Assembly (NCBI RefSeq): GCF_014639075.1 | Contig: NZ_BMFS01000005.1 | Span: 124,001 to 188,000 of the forward strand | Source of the DNA: Glycocaulis albus | Lineage (GTDB): Bacteria; Pseudomonadota; Alphaproteobacteria; Caulobacterales; Maricaulaceae | Length of the DNA: 64,000 nt | Direction of reading: 5' to 3' | Shown here: in pieces, positions 57,548 to 64,000 of the stretch | How the letters are laid out: every line of letters begins with the position of its first letter | Position numbering within the stretch: position 1 is the stretch's first letter | Made by a program: the position numbers and the translations under genes | Notes under the pieces: model-generated | What the model was told of the DNA's origin: nothing | The model's input: the letters and a program-made list of their open reading frames with translations, nothing else | The model's database searches: none

Positions 57548-58390
57548 CTAACCCGGCTTGCGGTAGTGGATGACGCCCCAGGCCAGCAGCCCCTTGCCGG
57601 CGGCCTCCACCCAATGGGTAAGCCCTTCCAGCATCCGGTCCACATAGGCGTCGGACACTTCACCTTTCAGCTCACCGCGCCGGGCAATCAGCTCTGCGCG
57701 CACACGGGCATAATGGGTGCGAAGCTGGCCGGTCATTGCCTCGCAGCCCGCATCTTCCAGCCCCAGCGCCTGCAGGCTGCGCCGGTAGAAGGCAAACGAG
57801 CCGAGGCTGGACAGGTGAATGCGGTCATAGACCGGCTGCAGTGCGGCCGGATCATCCACAATGTCGGCCTGCATCGGGTCGGTGAAGATGATTTCTCCGC
57901 CGGGCTTCAGGACACGGACCGCATTCTTCAGGACCCGCTCCCGGTCGCCCGAGTGCAGGAACGCGTCCTGCGACCAGACGATGTCAAAGCTGGCATCGGG
58001 GTAGGCGAGGTCTTCAAACGCGCCATGATCGACACTGATCCGGTCTGAAAGGCCCTGCCCGGCGGTCATTTCGCGATTGCGGGCGTTTTCCACATCCGAC
58101 AGGTTCAGGCAGGTCACATGCGCGCCATGCTCACGGGCCAGATAGCGCGCCGCGCCGCCATAGCCCGCTCCCAGATCAAGCACCCTCGCGCCGGGCTTCA
58201 GGCCGGCCAGCCTTGACGCCATGTGGGCGACCGTTTTCCGGCTCGCCTCGCGGATCGGGCTGTCCGCGTGATCATAAAGGCCGACATGAATGTCCTCTCC
58301 GCCCCAGATCAGGGCGTAGAAGCGGTCGGCATCATGGCTGTCATAATAGGTTTCAGCTGTCTTCACGGCCTGTTGCAGATCAGCTTGCAT
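57548..58390 (-). CDS. Sarcosine/dimethylglycine N-methyltransferase
   Basis: This 280-residue SAM-dependent enzyme has VKTAETYYDSHDADRFYALIWGGEDIHVGLY near its start (shortened), the SAM motif VLDLGAGYGGAARYLA (about residue 70) and VWSQDAFLHSGDRERVL. These are hallmarks of dimethylglycine methyltransferases of betaine synthesis, about 280 residues long. It should convert sarcosine and dimethylglycine to glycine betaine. The start ATG 58390 follows GGAG and overlaps the upstream glycine methyltransferase gene by 11 bp, so the two are coupled. Confidence 0.88.
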   Translation of the reverse strand: MQADLQQAVKTAETYYDSHDADRFYALIWGGEDIHVGLYDHADSPIREASRKTVAHMASRLAGLKPGARVLDLGAGYGGAARYLAREHGAHVTCLNLSDVENARNREMTAGQGLSDRISVDHGAFEDLAYPDASFDIVWSQDAFLHSGDRERVLKNAVRVLKPGGEIIFTDPMQADIVDDPAALQPVYDRIHLSSLGSFAFYRRSLQALGLEDAGCEAMTGQLRTHYARVRAELIARRGELKGEVSDAYVDRMLEGLTHWVEAAGKGLLAWGVIHYRKPG

Positions 58391-59219
58391 AGCTTTTCTC
58401 CGCCACATGGATGAAGAAATCCGGGTCGTGATCGTTATAGGTCTCCTGAAAGTCGCCGTAGGTGCGCACTTTCTGGAAGCCGATTTCCTTCATCAGCCCG
58501 CGCACATAATTCTTGCGCAGCGGAAACATGTTAAGGTGATAGACCGAGCTGTCGGGAAACTCGTAGCGGAAGCGCGCCAGGCTGTCGTCCACATACTCGG
58601 GCGCTGCCGATACCTGATCGCCGCAATAATAATACTTGTGCTGGCTGTCGAAGCCGACATCGAGGATCGCGTCATAATTGCGCTGGTCCATGATCAGGAT
58701 TCCGTCATGTTTCAGCGCGGCGTAGAACTCGGCCAGTGCCCGGCGGCGGTCATTCTCGTCATGCAGATGCGTGAAGGAATTGCCAAGGCAGATAATGGCG
58801 TCATAGCGCCCGTGAATGTCGCGGTTGAGAGCACGCCAGTCGGCCAATGCCGTGTGCAGGACCAGGCCGCGGCGCCGGGCATTCTCGAACGCCTTGCCCA
58901 GCATCTCCGCCGAGCCGTCCGCGCTGGTGACCTGAAACCCGGCTTTCAGCAGTTGCACTGAGTGAAAGCCGGTGCCGGTAGCGACATCGAGGACGGACTT
59001 TTTTCCCCGCGCGCGCAAAATGTCGATGAAGAACTGGCCCTCGCTCTCGGCGCGGGCGTCCCAGTCGATCAGCTCGTCCCATTTTTCGACGAAGCTTTTG
59101 ACGTATTCCTCGCGGTAATGATCAGACTCGCGGACCTTCAGCGGGTCATCGCCGTAATTCTGCTTCGAGGCTTTTGGCTCTGCGCCGGTCTGGACGCGCG
59201 TTTCCACAGGGCCGGTCAT
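58380..59219 (-). CDS. Glycine/sarcosine N-methyltransferase
   Basis: This 279-residue SAM-dependent enzyme has YGDDPLKVRESDHYREEYVKSFVEKWDELIDW near the N-terminus (shortened), the SAM motif VLDVATGTGFHSVQLL (about residue 83), CLGNSFTHL and a YDAILDVGFDSQHKYYYCG block (shortened). This pattern belongs to bacterial glycine sarcosine N-methyltransferases, which start betaine synthesis from glycine; lengths are about 270-280. ATG 59219 follows AAGGAGG at ideal distance. The pair with the dimethylglycine enzyme forms a two-gene osmolyte operon, divergent from a thiolase gene over 209 bp that must hold the promoters. Confidence 0.9.
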   Translation of the reverse strand: MTGPVETRVQTGAEPKASKQNYGDDPLKVRESDHYREEYVKSFVEKWDELIDWDARAESEGQFFIDILRARGKKSVLDVATGTGFHSVQLLKAGFQVTSADGSAEMLGKAFENARRRGLVLHTALADWRALNRDIHGRYDAIICLGNSFTHLHDENDRRRALAEFYAALKHDGILIMDQRNYDAILDVGFDSQHKYYYCGDQVSAAPEYVDDSLARFRYEFPDSSVYHLNMFPLRKNYVRGLMKEIGFQKVRTYGDFQETYNDHDPDFFIHVAEKSYAS

Positions 59220-59428
59220 GGACAGGCCTCCTTGAAATTGCTTTGCCCCCTCTTCGATCAGCAATTCGCGCGGGGGACGGAACGGTGTGAGCGCGCGGAC
59301 CATAGGCGATCCGGCGCGCCAATGTAACCGTCATCCATGGAAAGCTTTGATCCGCAGCGCTGAGGGTCTAAGACTGGGCGTGAATGCGGGCGATCAAGGC
59401 ACCGCACCCGATTTCGAGGAGACACCCC

Positions 59429-60631
59429 ATGCGTGAAGCCGTCATCGTATCTACCGCCCGCACACCCATTGGCCGGGCCTATCGCGGTGCTTTCAACAAC
59501 ACCCAGGCGCAGGAACTCGGCGGCCATGTCATCGCCGAGGCGGTGAAGCGTGCCGGTGTTGAAGGCGCGCAAATCGATGATGTGGTGATGGGCGCTGCCA
59601 TGCAGCAGGGCTCCACCTTCCAGAACACCGCGCGCCAGTGCCTCATTCGCGGCGGCCTGCCGACCAGCGTTGCCGGCCAGACGGTCGACCGTCAGTGCGC
59701 CTCTGGCCTGATGGCAATCTCGATTGCCGCCAAACAGATCATTTCTGACGGGATGACGGTGACGGTCGGCGGTGGTCTTGAGTCCATCTCGCTGGTCCAG
59801 AACGAGCACATGAACCTGCACCGCGCGTTTGATCCCTGGATCAATGAGCACCGCCCCGATCTCTACATGTCCATGCTGGAAACGGCCGAGATCGTGGCCG
59901 AGCGCTACAAGATTTCACGCGAGGCGCAGGATGAATACGCCCTGCAATCACAGCAGCGCACGGCCGCCGCGCAGGCTGCGGGCAAGTTCGATGACGAGAT
60001 CGTCCCGCTCGCCTCCAAGATGGGCGTGATGGACAAGGCCACGGGCCAGATCTCCATTGTCGACACCAAGCTGGAAAAGGATGAGGGCAATCGCGCCGAT
60101 ACCACGCTGGAGGGCCTCTCGGGCCTGAAAGCCGTGCACGCCAATGGCCAGAAGGTGAAGGAAGGCAAATTCATCACCGCGGGTAACGCCTCCCAGCTTT
60201 CCGATGGTGCGTCCGCCAGCGTGCTGATGGAAGCCAAAGAGGCCGAGCGCCGGGGCCTTACTCCGCTGGGCGCCTATCGCGGTATCGCGGTGGCGGGTCT
60301 TGATCCAGACGAGATGGGCATTGGCCCGGTCTATGCCGTGCCGAAACTCCTCAAAGCCAACGGCCTGAAGATGGACGATATCGGCCTGTGGGAACTGAAT
60401 GAGGCGTTCGCCGTCCAGGTCATCTACTGCCGCGACAAGCTGGGCATTCCCGACGACCGGCTGAACGTCAATGGCGGCGCCATCTCCATCGGTCACCCCT
60501 ATGGCATGAGCGGCGCGCGCATGGTTGGCCACGCCCTGATCGAGGGCAAGCGCCGGGGCGTGAAATATGTGGTCGTCACCATGTGTGTCGGCGGCGGCAT
60601 GGGCGCGGCAGGCCTGTTCGAGGTATACTAG
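59429..60631 (+). CDS. Acetyl-CoA C-acyltransferase (thiolase)
   Basis: This 400-residue thiolase has all catalytic residues: Cys90 in DRQCASGL, His356 in [12 protein letters not shown] and Cys386 in [10 protein letters not shown]. The start [15 protein letters not shown] and LNEAFAVQ are typical of the degradative type of thiolase acting on 3-ketoacyl-CoA. ATG 59429 follows GAGGAG; the frame extends upstream to 59384 without a start signal. Together with the crotonase and SDR upstream it suggests fatty acid or related acyl-CoA breakdown, though the betaine operon lies between them. Confidence 0.93.
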   Translation: MREAVIVSTARTPIGRAYRGAFNNTQAQELGGHVIAEAVKRAGVEGAQIDDVVMGAAMQQGSTFQNTARQCLIRGGLPTSVAGQTVDRQCASGLMAISIAAKQIISDGMTVTVGGGLESISLVQNEHMNLHRAFDPWINEHRPDLYMSMLETAEIVAERYKISREAQDEYALQSQQRTAAAQAAGKFDDEIVPLASKMGVMDKATGQISIVDTKLEKDEGNRADTTLEGLSGLKAVHANGQKVKEGKFITAGNASQLSDGASASVLMEAKEAERRGLTPLGAYRGIAVAGLDPDEMGIGPVYAVPKLLKANGLKMDDIGLWELNEAFAVQVIYCRDKLGIPDDRLNVNGGAISIGHPYGMSGARMVGHALIEGKRRGVKYVVVTMCVGGGMGAAGLFEVY

Positions 60632-60654
60632 CTGTTCAAACGGGGGAGGGGCGC

Positions 60655-61509
60655 ATGCGGTTCATCACGCTTCTGGCGGGGCTTTCGGCCCTGATGGCAG
60701 GACTGTCTGCCTGCGCGCCCACCACGTCCGGCGGGCTGCAGAGCGCATTTTCGCCAATGCCGGCCGGGCCAGGTTTCACCCCGCGCGAGCCGTCCCGGCC
60801 TGAGCTTTCGGGCTATATCGCCGAAGGGCCGGGCTTCACTGCCGAACTGGTTTTCGACGAAGCCCCTGATGGCGGTGTGGAGATCGATACCGTTATAGAC
60901 ACCGGCGCTGCGGCCCTTCTTATGCCCCGCCTGTCCATGGCCGAGCCCTGGCTGGCGGACGGGGTGCAGCGCTATGAGGGACGGCTGGACCGGCATGGTG
61001 AGATCGCGCTGGCGCTGGAAGCCGGCCCGTGTGCCATCGGCGATATCCGCTATGGCCTGTTTGCCTGGCTGGAGGTTGGCGGGCGGAGCTATGAGGGCTG
61101 CGCGCGCGAAACCGGACCGCATGTGCGCTGGACGCACGCGATTGGCGAATTCCTGCCGGCTATCGAGGCCTGCCGCGCGGACAGCGCTGTATCCTCCCTT
61201 GCTCATGTACGTGGAGCGGGCGAACGCCGGGTTAGTCTGGCCTACCGGGAAAATGGCAACGAGGTTGTACGCTTCGAATATCCCGGCAATGGCCGGTTTG
61301 ACTGTACCCACACCGACGGGCGGGTGCGCTGGCGCGCCGTGTCGGCCGGGGAACCGCTGCTGCCGGGCGAGGGCGATCCGTATTATCTGCCGGGCCGGAT
61401 GCCGGCAGGCGCTGAAGGATGCTATCTCTACGAACGGGTCCGTGATGCTGAAGGCCGGACGCTCGGCGCGCTGGCCCATGATGCCTGCGCTGTAACGCCG
61501 GTCGGCTGA
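60655..61509 (+). CDS. Exported lipoprotein of unknown function
   Basis: This 284-residue protein has a signal peptide ending in lipobox LSAC (Cys20). The mature part is beta-rich, with a TVIDTGAAALLMPRL segment (which looks like a retropepsin-type DTGAA motif, but I would not call a protease on this alone). It has five cysteines besides Cys20 and a C-terminal CYLYERVRDAEGRTLGALAHDAC. No family recognised. ATG 60655 follows GGGGGAGGGG, a strong ribosome binding site, 23 bp after the thiolase stop, so read-through transcription is possible. Confidence 0.7.
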   Translation: MRFITLLAGLSALMAGLSACAPTTSGGLQSAFSPMPAGPGFTPREPSRPELSGYIAEGPGFTAELVFDEAPDGGVEIDTVIDTGAAALLMPRLSMAEPWLADGVQRYEGRLDRHGEIALALEAGPCAIGDIRYGLFAWLEVGGRSYEGCARETGPHVRWTHAIGEFLPAIEACRADSAVSSLAHVRGAGERRVSLAYRENGNEVVRFEYPGNGRFDCTHTDGRVRWRAVSAGEPLLPGEGDPYYLPGRMPAGAEGCYLYERVRDAEGRTLGALAHDACAVTPVG

Positions 61510-61550
61510 AGTCTCGCGCATACTGCCCGACTCACGCCAGCTTGCCACTC

Positions 61551-62369
61551 ATGTTCAAACTGGCCTTTGCCCTTCTTGCGTTGAACCAGGCTGAGCCCGA
61601 GCCGGCAGCCATCACCGATGCTTGGCTTGCCAGCGCCGGCGAAGGGTCTGCGGATTTGTGGCTCGCCCTTGATGGTCAGCCTCTGGCGATGACGTCTTCT
61701 TCCCGTGGCGGCGCGCTGGAGCTTGAACTGGCGGGTTTTGCCTGCGAGGCCCGCGAAATCCTGCCTCCTGCCGGGCGCCCGTTGACCCGGCTGCACACAG
61801 CTACAAGCGGGGAGGGTGGCTGCACGCTCGTGCTTGAGGGCCAGTGGAGCGGAGCACACGCCTTCCTGGGTGAAGGCGGTATTCTTGTGTCACTCGAAGG
61901 GGTGGCGCTGGCTCCGGTCCCGTTAAGTCCGGTCGCCGGTGCGGCTGCCGCCCGCGCGGCCTCAGACACCGGTATGGCAGCGTCGGATGACGCTGCCCGC
62001 GCAGCAGATGCTGCACCGGCCACGCGCGCTGACGCGGCTGCCGCCCCTCCCACCTCGCTGGCTGCTGCAGGGGGAGTATGCGAGCAGAGCGGGTCCCGGC
62101 TCGAAGACACGCCCTGGGATCTCAATGCGATGTCCGCTCATGGCGACTGTCTCGCCGGGGCAGACCGGACTGGCGATGCCATAACGCTCTACGAGCGCGT
62201 GCTGGCGTTTGAGCCGGGCCATTACGGCGCGGCACTGGGCCTTGCCCGCCTGCGGGCTGCGCAAGGCGATACAGCTGCAGCGGCCGAGCTGTTCCGCGTT
62301 GCCGCGGACAGCGCCCGTACCGACGGAGAGGCGCTGGCTGCGCGCCGTGCGGCAGGTGACCTCGACTAG
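61551..62369 (+). CDS. Probable exported protein with C-terminal TPR-like repeat
   Basis: This protein of about 272 residues has a short hydrophobic N-terminus (about residues 2-14), a beta-rich region with two Cys (about 20-120), an Ala-rich low-complexity linker (about 125-170) and a C-terminal TPR-like helical pair (RTGDAITLYERVLAFEPGHYGAALGLARL, shortened). The layout suggests an envelope protein that binds partners. No family recognised. ATG 61551 is chosen; TTG 61542 is possible. It follows the lipoprotein gene by 41 bp in the same direction. Confidence 0.65.
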   Translation: MFKLAFALLALNQAEPEPAAITDAWLASAGEGSADLWLALDGQPLAMTSSSRGGALELELAGFACEAREILPPAGRPLTRLHTATSGEGGCTLVLEGQWSGAHAFLGEGGILVSLEGVALAPVPLSPVAGAAAARAASDTGMAASDDAARAADAAPATRADAAAAPPTSLAAAGGVCEQSGSRLEDTPWDLNAMSAHGDCLAGADRTGDAITLYERVLAFEPGHYGAALGLARLRAAQGDTAAAAELFRVAADSARTDGEALAARRAAGDLD

Positions 62370-62514
62370 CCAGAGGTACCGGCCTGATTTTGGTCCGGGC
62401 GGTTAAACTGGCGGAAACCCCTTCCTGATAGAACACGTCCTGCCGGACACAACTCCGGCTGGGTGTTCATCAAAAGCCGCATCCAAGCGGCTCACTAACG
62501 GGTTGGGTGAAATC

Positions 62515-62847
62515 ATGAAAATCATGAAATCTGTCTGCATGGCCGCTGTTCTCGCTTCGGGCCTTTTCGTTGCTCCGGCGTTGGCAATGAACGAGCGTGA
62601 AGCCGTCAATGTCGTGGCCCCGGAATATCCGCGTGGCGCCGAGCGCCGCAATCTCGAAGGCGAGGTTTCGGTGCGCTACAACGTGACGCCGGAAGGCACC
62701 GTTTCCGATGTCGAGATTGTTGAAGCCACACCGGCCGGTGTTTTTGACCGGGCTGTGCTGCGCGCCCTGGAGCAATGGCAATACGCGCCGGCGGAAGAGA
62801 CGACCGAAGGCGTTGAGCAGGTCTTTAACTTTGCGTTTGCAGGCTAG
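62515..62847 (+). CDS. Secreted TonB C-terminal-domain protein
   Basis: This 110-residue protein has a cleavable signal peptide (about residues 1-24, ending APALA) followed only by a TonB C-terminal domain, with APEYPRGAERRNLEGEVSVRY and VFDRAVLRALEQWQYAPA. It has no transmembrane anchor and no Pro-rich spacer, so it cannot work as a complete ExbB/ExbD-coupled TonB. Such domains occur as free periplasmic proteins. ATG 62515 is preceded by a weak GGGTGA. A terminator follows directly. Confidence 0.85.
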   Translation: MKIMKSVCMAAVLASGLFVAPALAMNEREAVNVVAPEYPRGAERRNLEGEVSVRYNVTPEGTVSDVEIVEATPAGVFDRAVLRALEQWQYAPAEETTEGVEQVFNFAFAG

Positions 62848-62859
62848 AGCCTAAGACGA

Positions 62860-62897
62860 AAAGGCGGCGTCAGGGGTGATTCCCGGCCGCCTTTATT
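62860..62897 (+). terminator. Intrinsic terminator after the TonB-domain gene
   Basis: AAAGGCGGC (62860-62868) pairs perfectly with GCCGCCTTT (62886-62894) around a 17-nt loop, followed by ATT. It starts 13 nt after the stop codon. The next gene therefore needs its own promoter in 62898-62932, where TTAACCTTAACG occurs. Confidence 0.65.
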
Positions 62898-62932
62898 CGC
62901 GCCTGCGGCGTTAACCTTAACGGGGGCTAAAA

Positions 62933-64000
62933 ATGAAGTTCAACCTTCACTCGGTGCAGACACGTTTGAACGGGGCGTTTGCCCTTGTAGCGCTGGTGGG
63001 GGTTGCTGCCGCATTGGCCGGCGTCATAGCCCTGCAGAGCACGCGTGGCGCGCTGAGCGAAGTGGTTGATGAGGCTGCGCCCATGGCGAGTGCGGCGGGC
63101 GCACTCGAAGCAGCCAGCAGCGCCACCACCGGCGAGCTGGCGGCGTTTGCGCGGTCGGTGGACACCGTCGACATGGCGGCATCGGAGGCGCGCCTGCAGA
63201 CACTTTACAATAATGCCAGTGTTGCGGTGTCGGCGCTCTCGCAAGCCGGGCTGGACGATGCCCGCGCGGGTAACCTGACAGCCCTGCTCGATGATCTGGC
63301 TGCCGGTATCGAGGCCGCAAATGCGCCGACTGCCGCGAACCTTGAAGCCCGCAATGCGCGTCTTGATGCGATCAGCTTTGCCATCAGCGACCGGGTTTCG
63401 GCCGTCACGGCGCTGGAAGAAGCTCTTGAAAATGCTTCCGGTCAGGCCGAGCTGGAAACCTTCTTGCGCCTCATGATCGATCTCAACCTGATTCTTACGC
63501 AATACGCGGAGCTGGACGGGGCCCTGTCGGTGGACGAAGTGGCCAATGTCGAAGACCGGTTCGAGCTCGCCATGGACGAGCTTCTTGTCAATCTCGCCAT
63601 TCTGGGCGGGGCGGCCACGCAGGAAATTACCGATGCCAGTGAAGCGCTGATCTCCCGCGGGGAAGGCCCGCAAGGCGTGTTTGCGCTGCGCCGCACCGAA
63701 ATTGAATCCGAGATTGTGGCCGCGAATGCCGTTGAAGATGCGCGCATTGCGCACGCCCTGCTCGCCGCCGAGGTGGAGCAGCTGGTTTCCGAGGCCAATG
63801 CACTTGCCGACTCTGCCCGCGCGAATGGCTTCACGGCTGTTCTGTCAGGTCAGATACTGCTGATCGTGATGGCCATCGGCGCGGTGGTGATCGCCGGTGT
63901 CATCGGCTGGATCTATGTGAACAACAACCTGCTTAACCGCCTCACACGCATCTCTCGCACCACGACGGCGCTGGCCTCGGGCGATACCGGACAGGCGCTC
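62933..64000 (+). CDS. HAMP-domain membrane sensor, N-terminal part (runs off the window)
   Basis: The frame is open from ATG 62933 to the window end (356 codons) with no stop. It has a membrane helix at about residues 14-36, a long helical periplasmic region (about 40-300) rich in Ala, Glu and Leu, and a second membrane helix (about 305-330). A HAMP domain then begins near WIYVNNNLLNRLTRISR. The four-helix-bundle sensor and HAMP fit the TorS-like hybrid kinases or chemoreceptors; the output domain lies outside, so the enzyme class is unknown. The start is weakly supported (GGGGGCTAAAA upstream). Confidence 0.8.
   Translation, partial: MKFNLHSVQTRLNGAFALVALVGVAAALAGVIALQSTRGALSEVVDEAAPMASAAGALEAASSATTGELAAFARSVDTVDMAASEARLQTLYNNASVAVSALSQAGLDDARAGNLTALLDDLAAGIEAANAPTAANLEARNARLDAISFAISDRVSAVTALEEALENASGQAELETFLRLMIDLNLILTQYAELDGALSVDEVANVEDRFELAMDELLVNLAILGGAATQEITDASEALISRGEGPQGVFALRRTEIESEIVAANAVEDARIAHALLAAEVEQLVSEANALADSARANGFTAVLSGQILLIVMAIGAVVIAGVIGWIYVNNNLLNRLTRISRTTTALASGDTGQAL

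Noticed and set aside
60655-61509. Retropepsin-like protease call from a DTGAA motif
   Set aside because: A single short motif in a lipoprotein with no second conserved block is not enough.

Overview
The window is a GC-rich bacterial chromosome segment, most likely from an alphaproteobacterium of the Caulobacterales/Maricaulales/Hyphomonadales type. The pointers are: the order mraZ-to-ftsZ followed by lpxC, bamD, recN and ligA; an FtsZ with a long Pro/Ala-rich linker and the conserved C-terminal peptide; a CtrA-type TTAA-N7-TTAA box in front of ftsZ; small alphaproteobacterial families (DUF1289, DUF3253, TerB/DnaJ); and alphaproteobacterial palindromic intergenic repeats. The genus call is inference. 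Genes for de novo glycine betaine synthesis fit a marine or saline habitat.

Layout. 1-12 kb holds mixed housekeeping genes: the end of a glutathionyl-hydroquinone reductase, a MerT-like transporter overlapping a Cys-rich GDCCVxC protein, the ABC-F factor EttA, a membrane protein of unknown function, a 5-oxoprolinase/hydantoinase, a TerB/DnaJ co-chaperone, an EamA exporter, AmpD and the RNase P RNA gene. 12-31 kb is a complete division and cell wall (dcw) cluster: mraZ, rsmH, ftsL, ftsI, murE, murF, mraY, murD, ftsW, murG, murC, murB, ddl, ftsQ, ftsA, ftsZ. Most junctions are 4-bp ATGA overlaps. A three-repeat MraZ operator lies in front of it, and a CtrA box and a terminator frame ftsZ. 31-37 kb continues with lpxC, bamD, recN and ligA. 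37-52 kb is a mosaic of short operons on both strands: an amino acid dehydrogenase, an Fe-S type uracil-DNA glycosylase with a DUF3253 protein, an acyltransferase, a nucleoside transporter, an alpha/beta hydrolase, a DUF547 protein, a tyrosine phosphatase-pabB-pabC operon, an MHYT-GGDEF-EAL protein, AMP nucleosidase and a lipoprotein phosphodiesterase. 52-64 kb carries a fused aspartokinase/diaminopimelate decarboxylase, MarC, a crotonase, an SDR and a thiolase (CoA/fatty acid metabolism), the two glycine betaine methyltransferases, envelope proteins and the start of a HAMP-domain sensor.

How the genes work together. The central theme is envelope growth. LysAC-LysA makes meso-diaminopimelate, MurC/D/E/F, MraY and MurG build lipid II, FtsW/FtsI polymerise it at the FtsZ/FtsA/FtsQ/FtsL divisome, AmpD recycles muropeptides, and LpxC and BamD serve the outer membrane.

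No rRNA, tRNA, CRISPR array, intact insertion sequence or prophage was seen. No clearly new multigene system was found. The least explained items are a structured convergent gap after ettA, the intergenic repeats that seem to supply a ribosome binding site for murB and a terminator near 57.4 kb, and the MerT-like/GDCCVxC pair.
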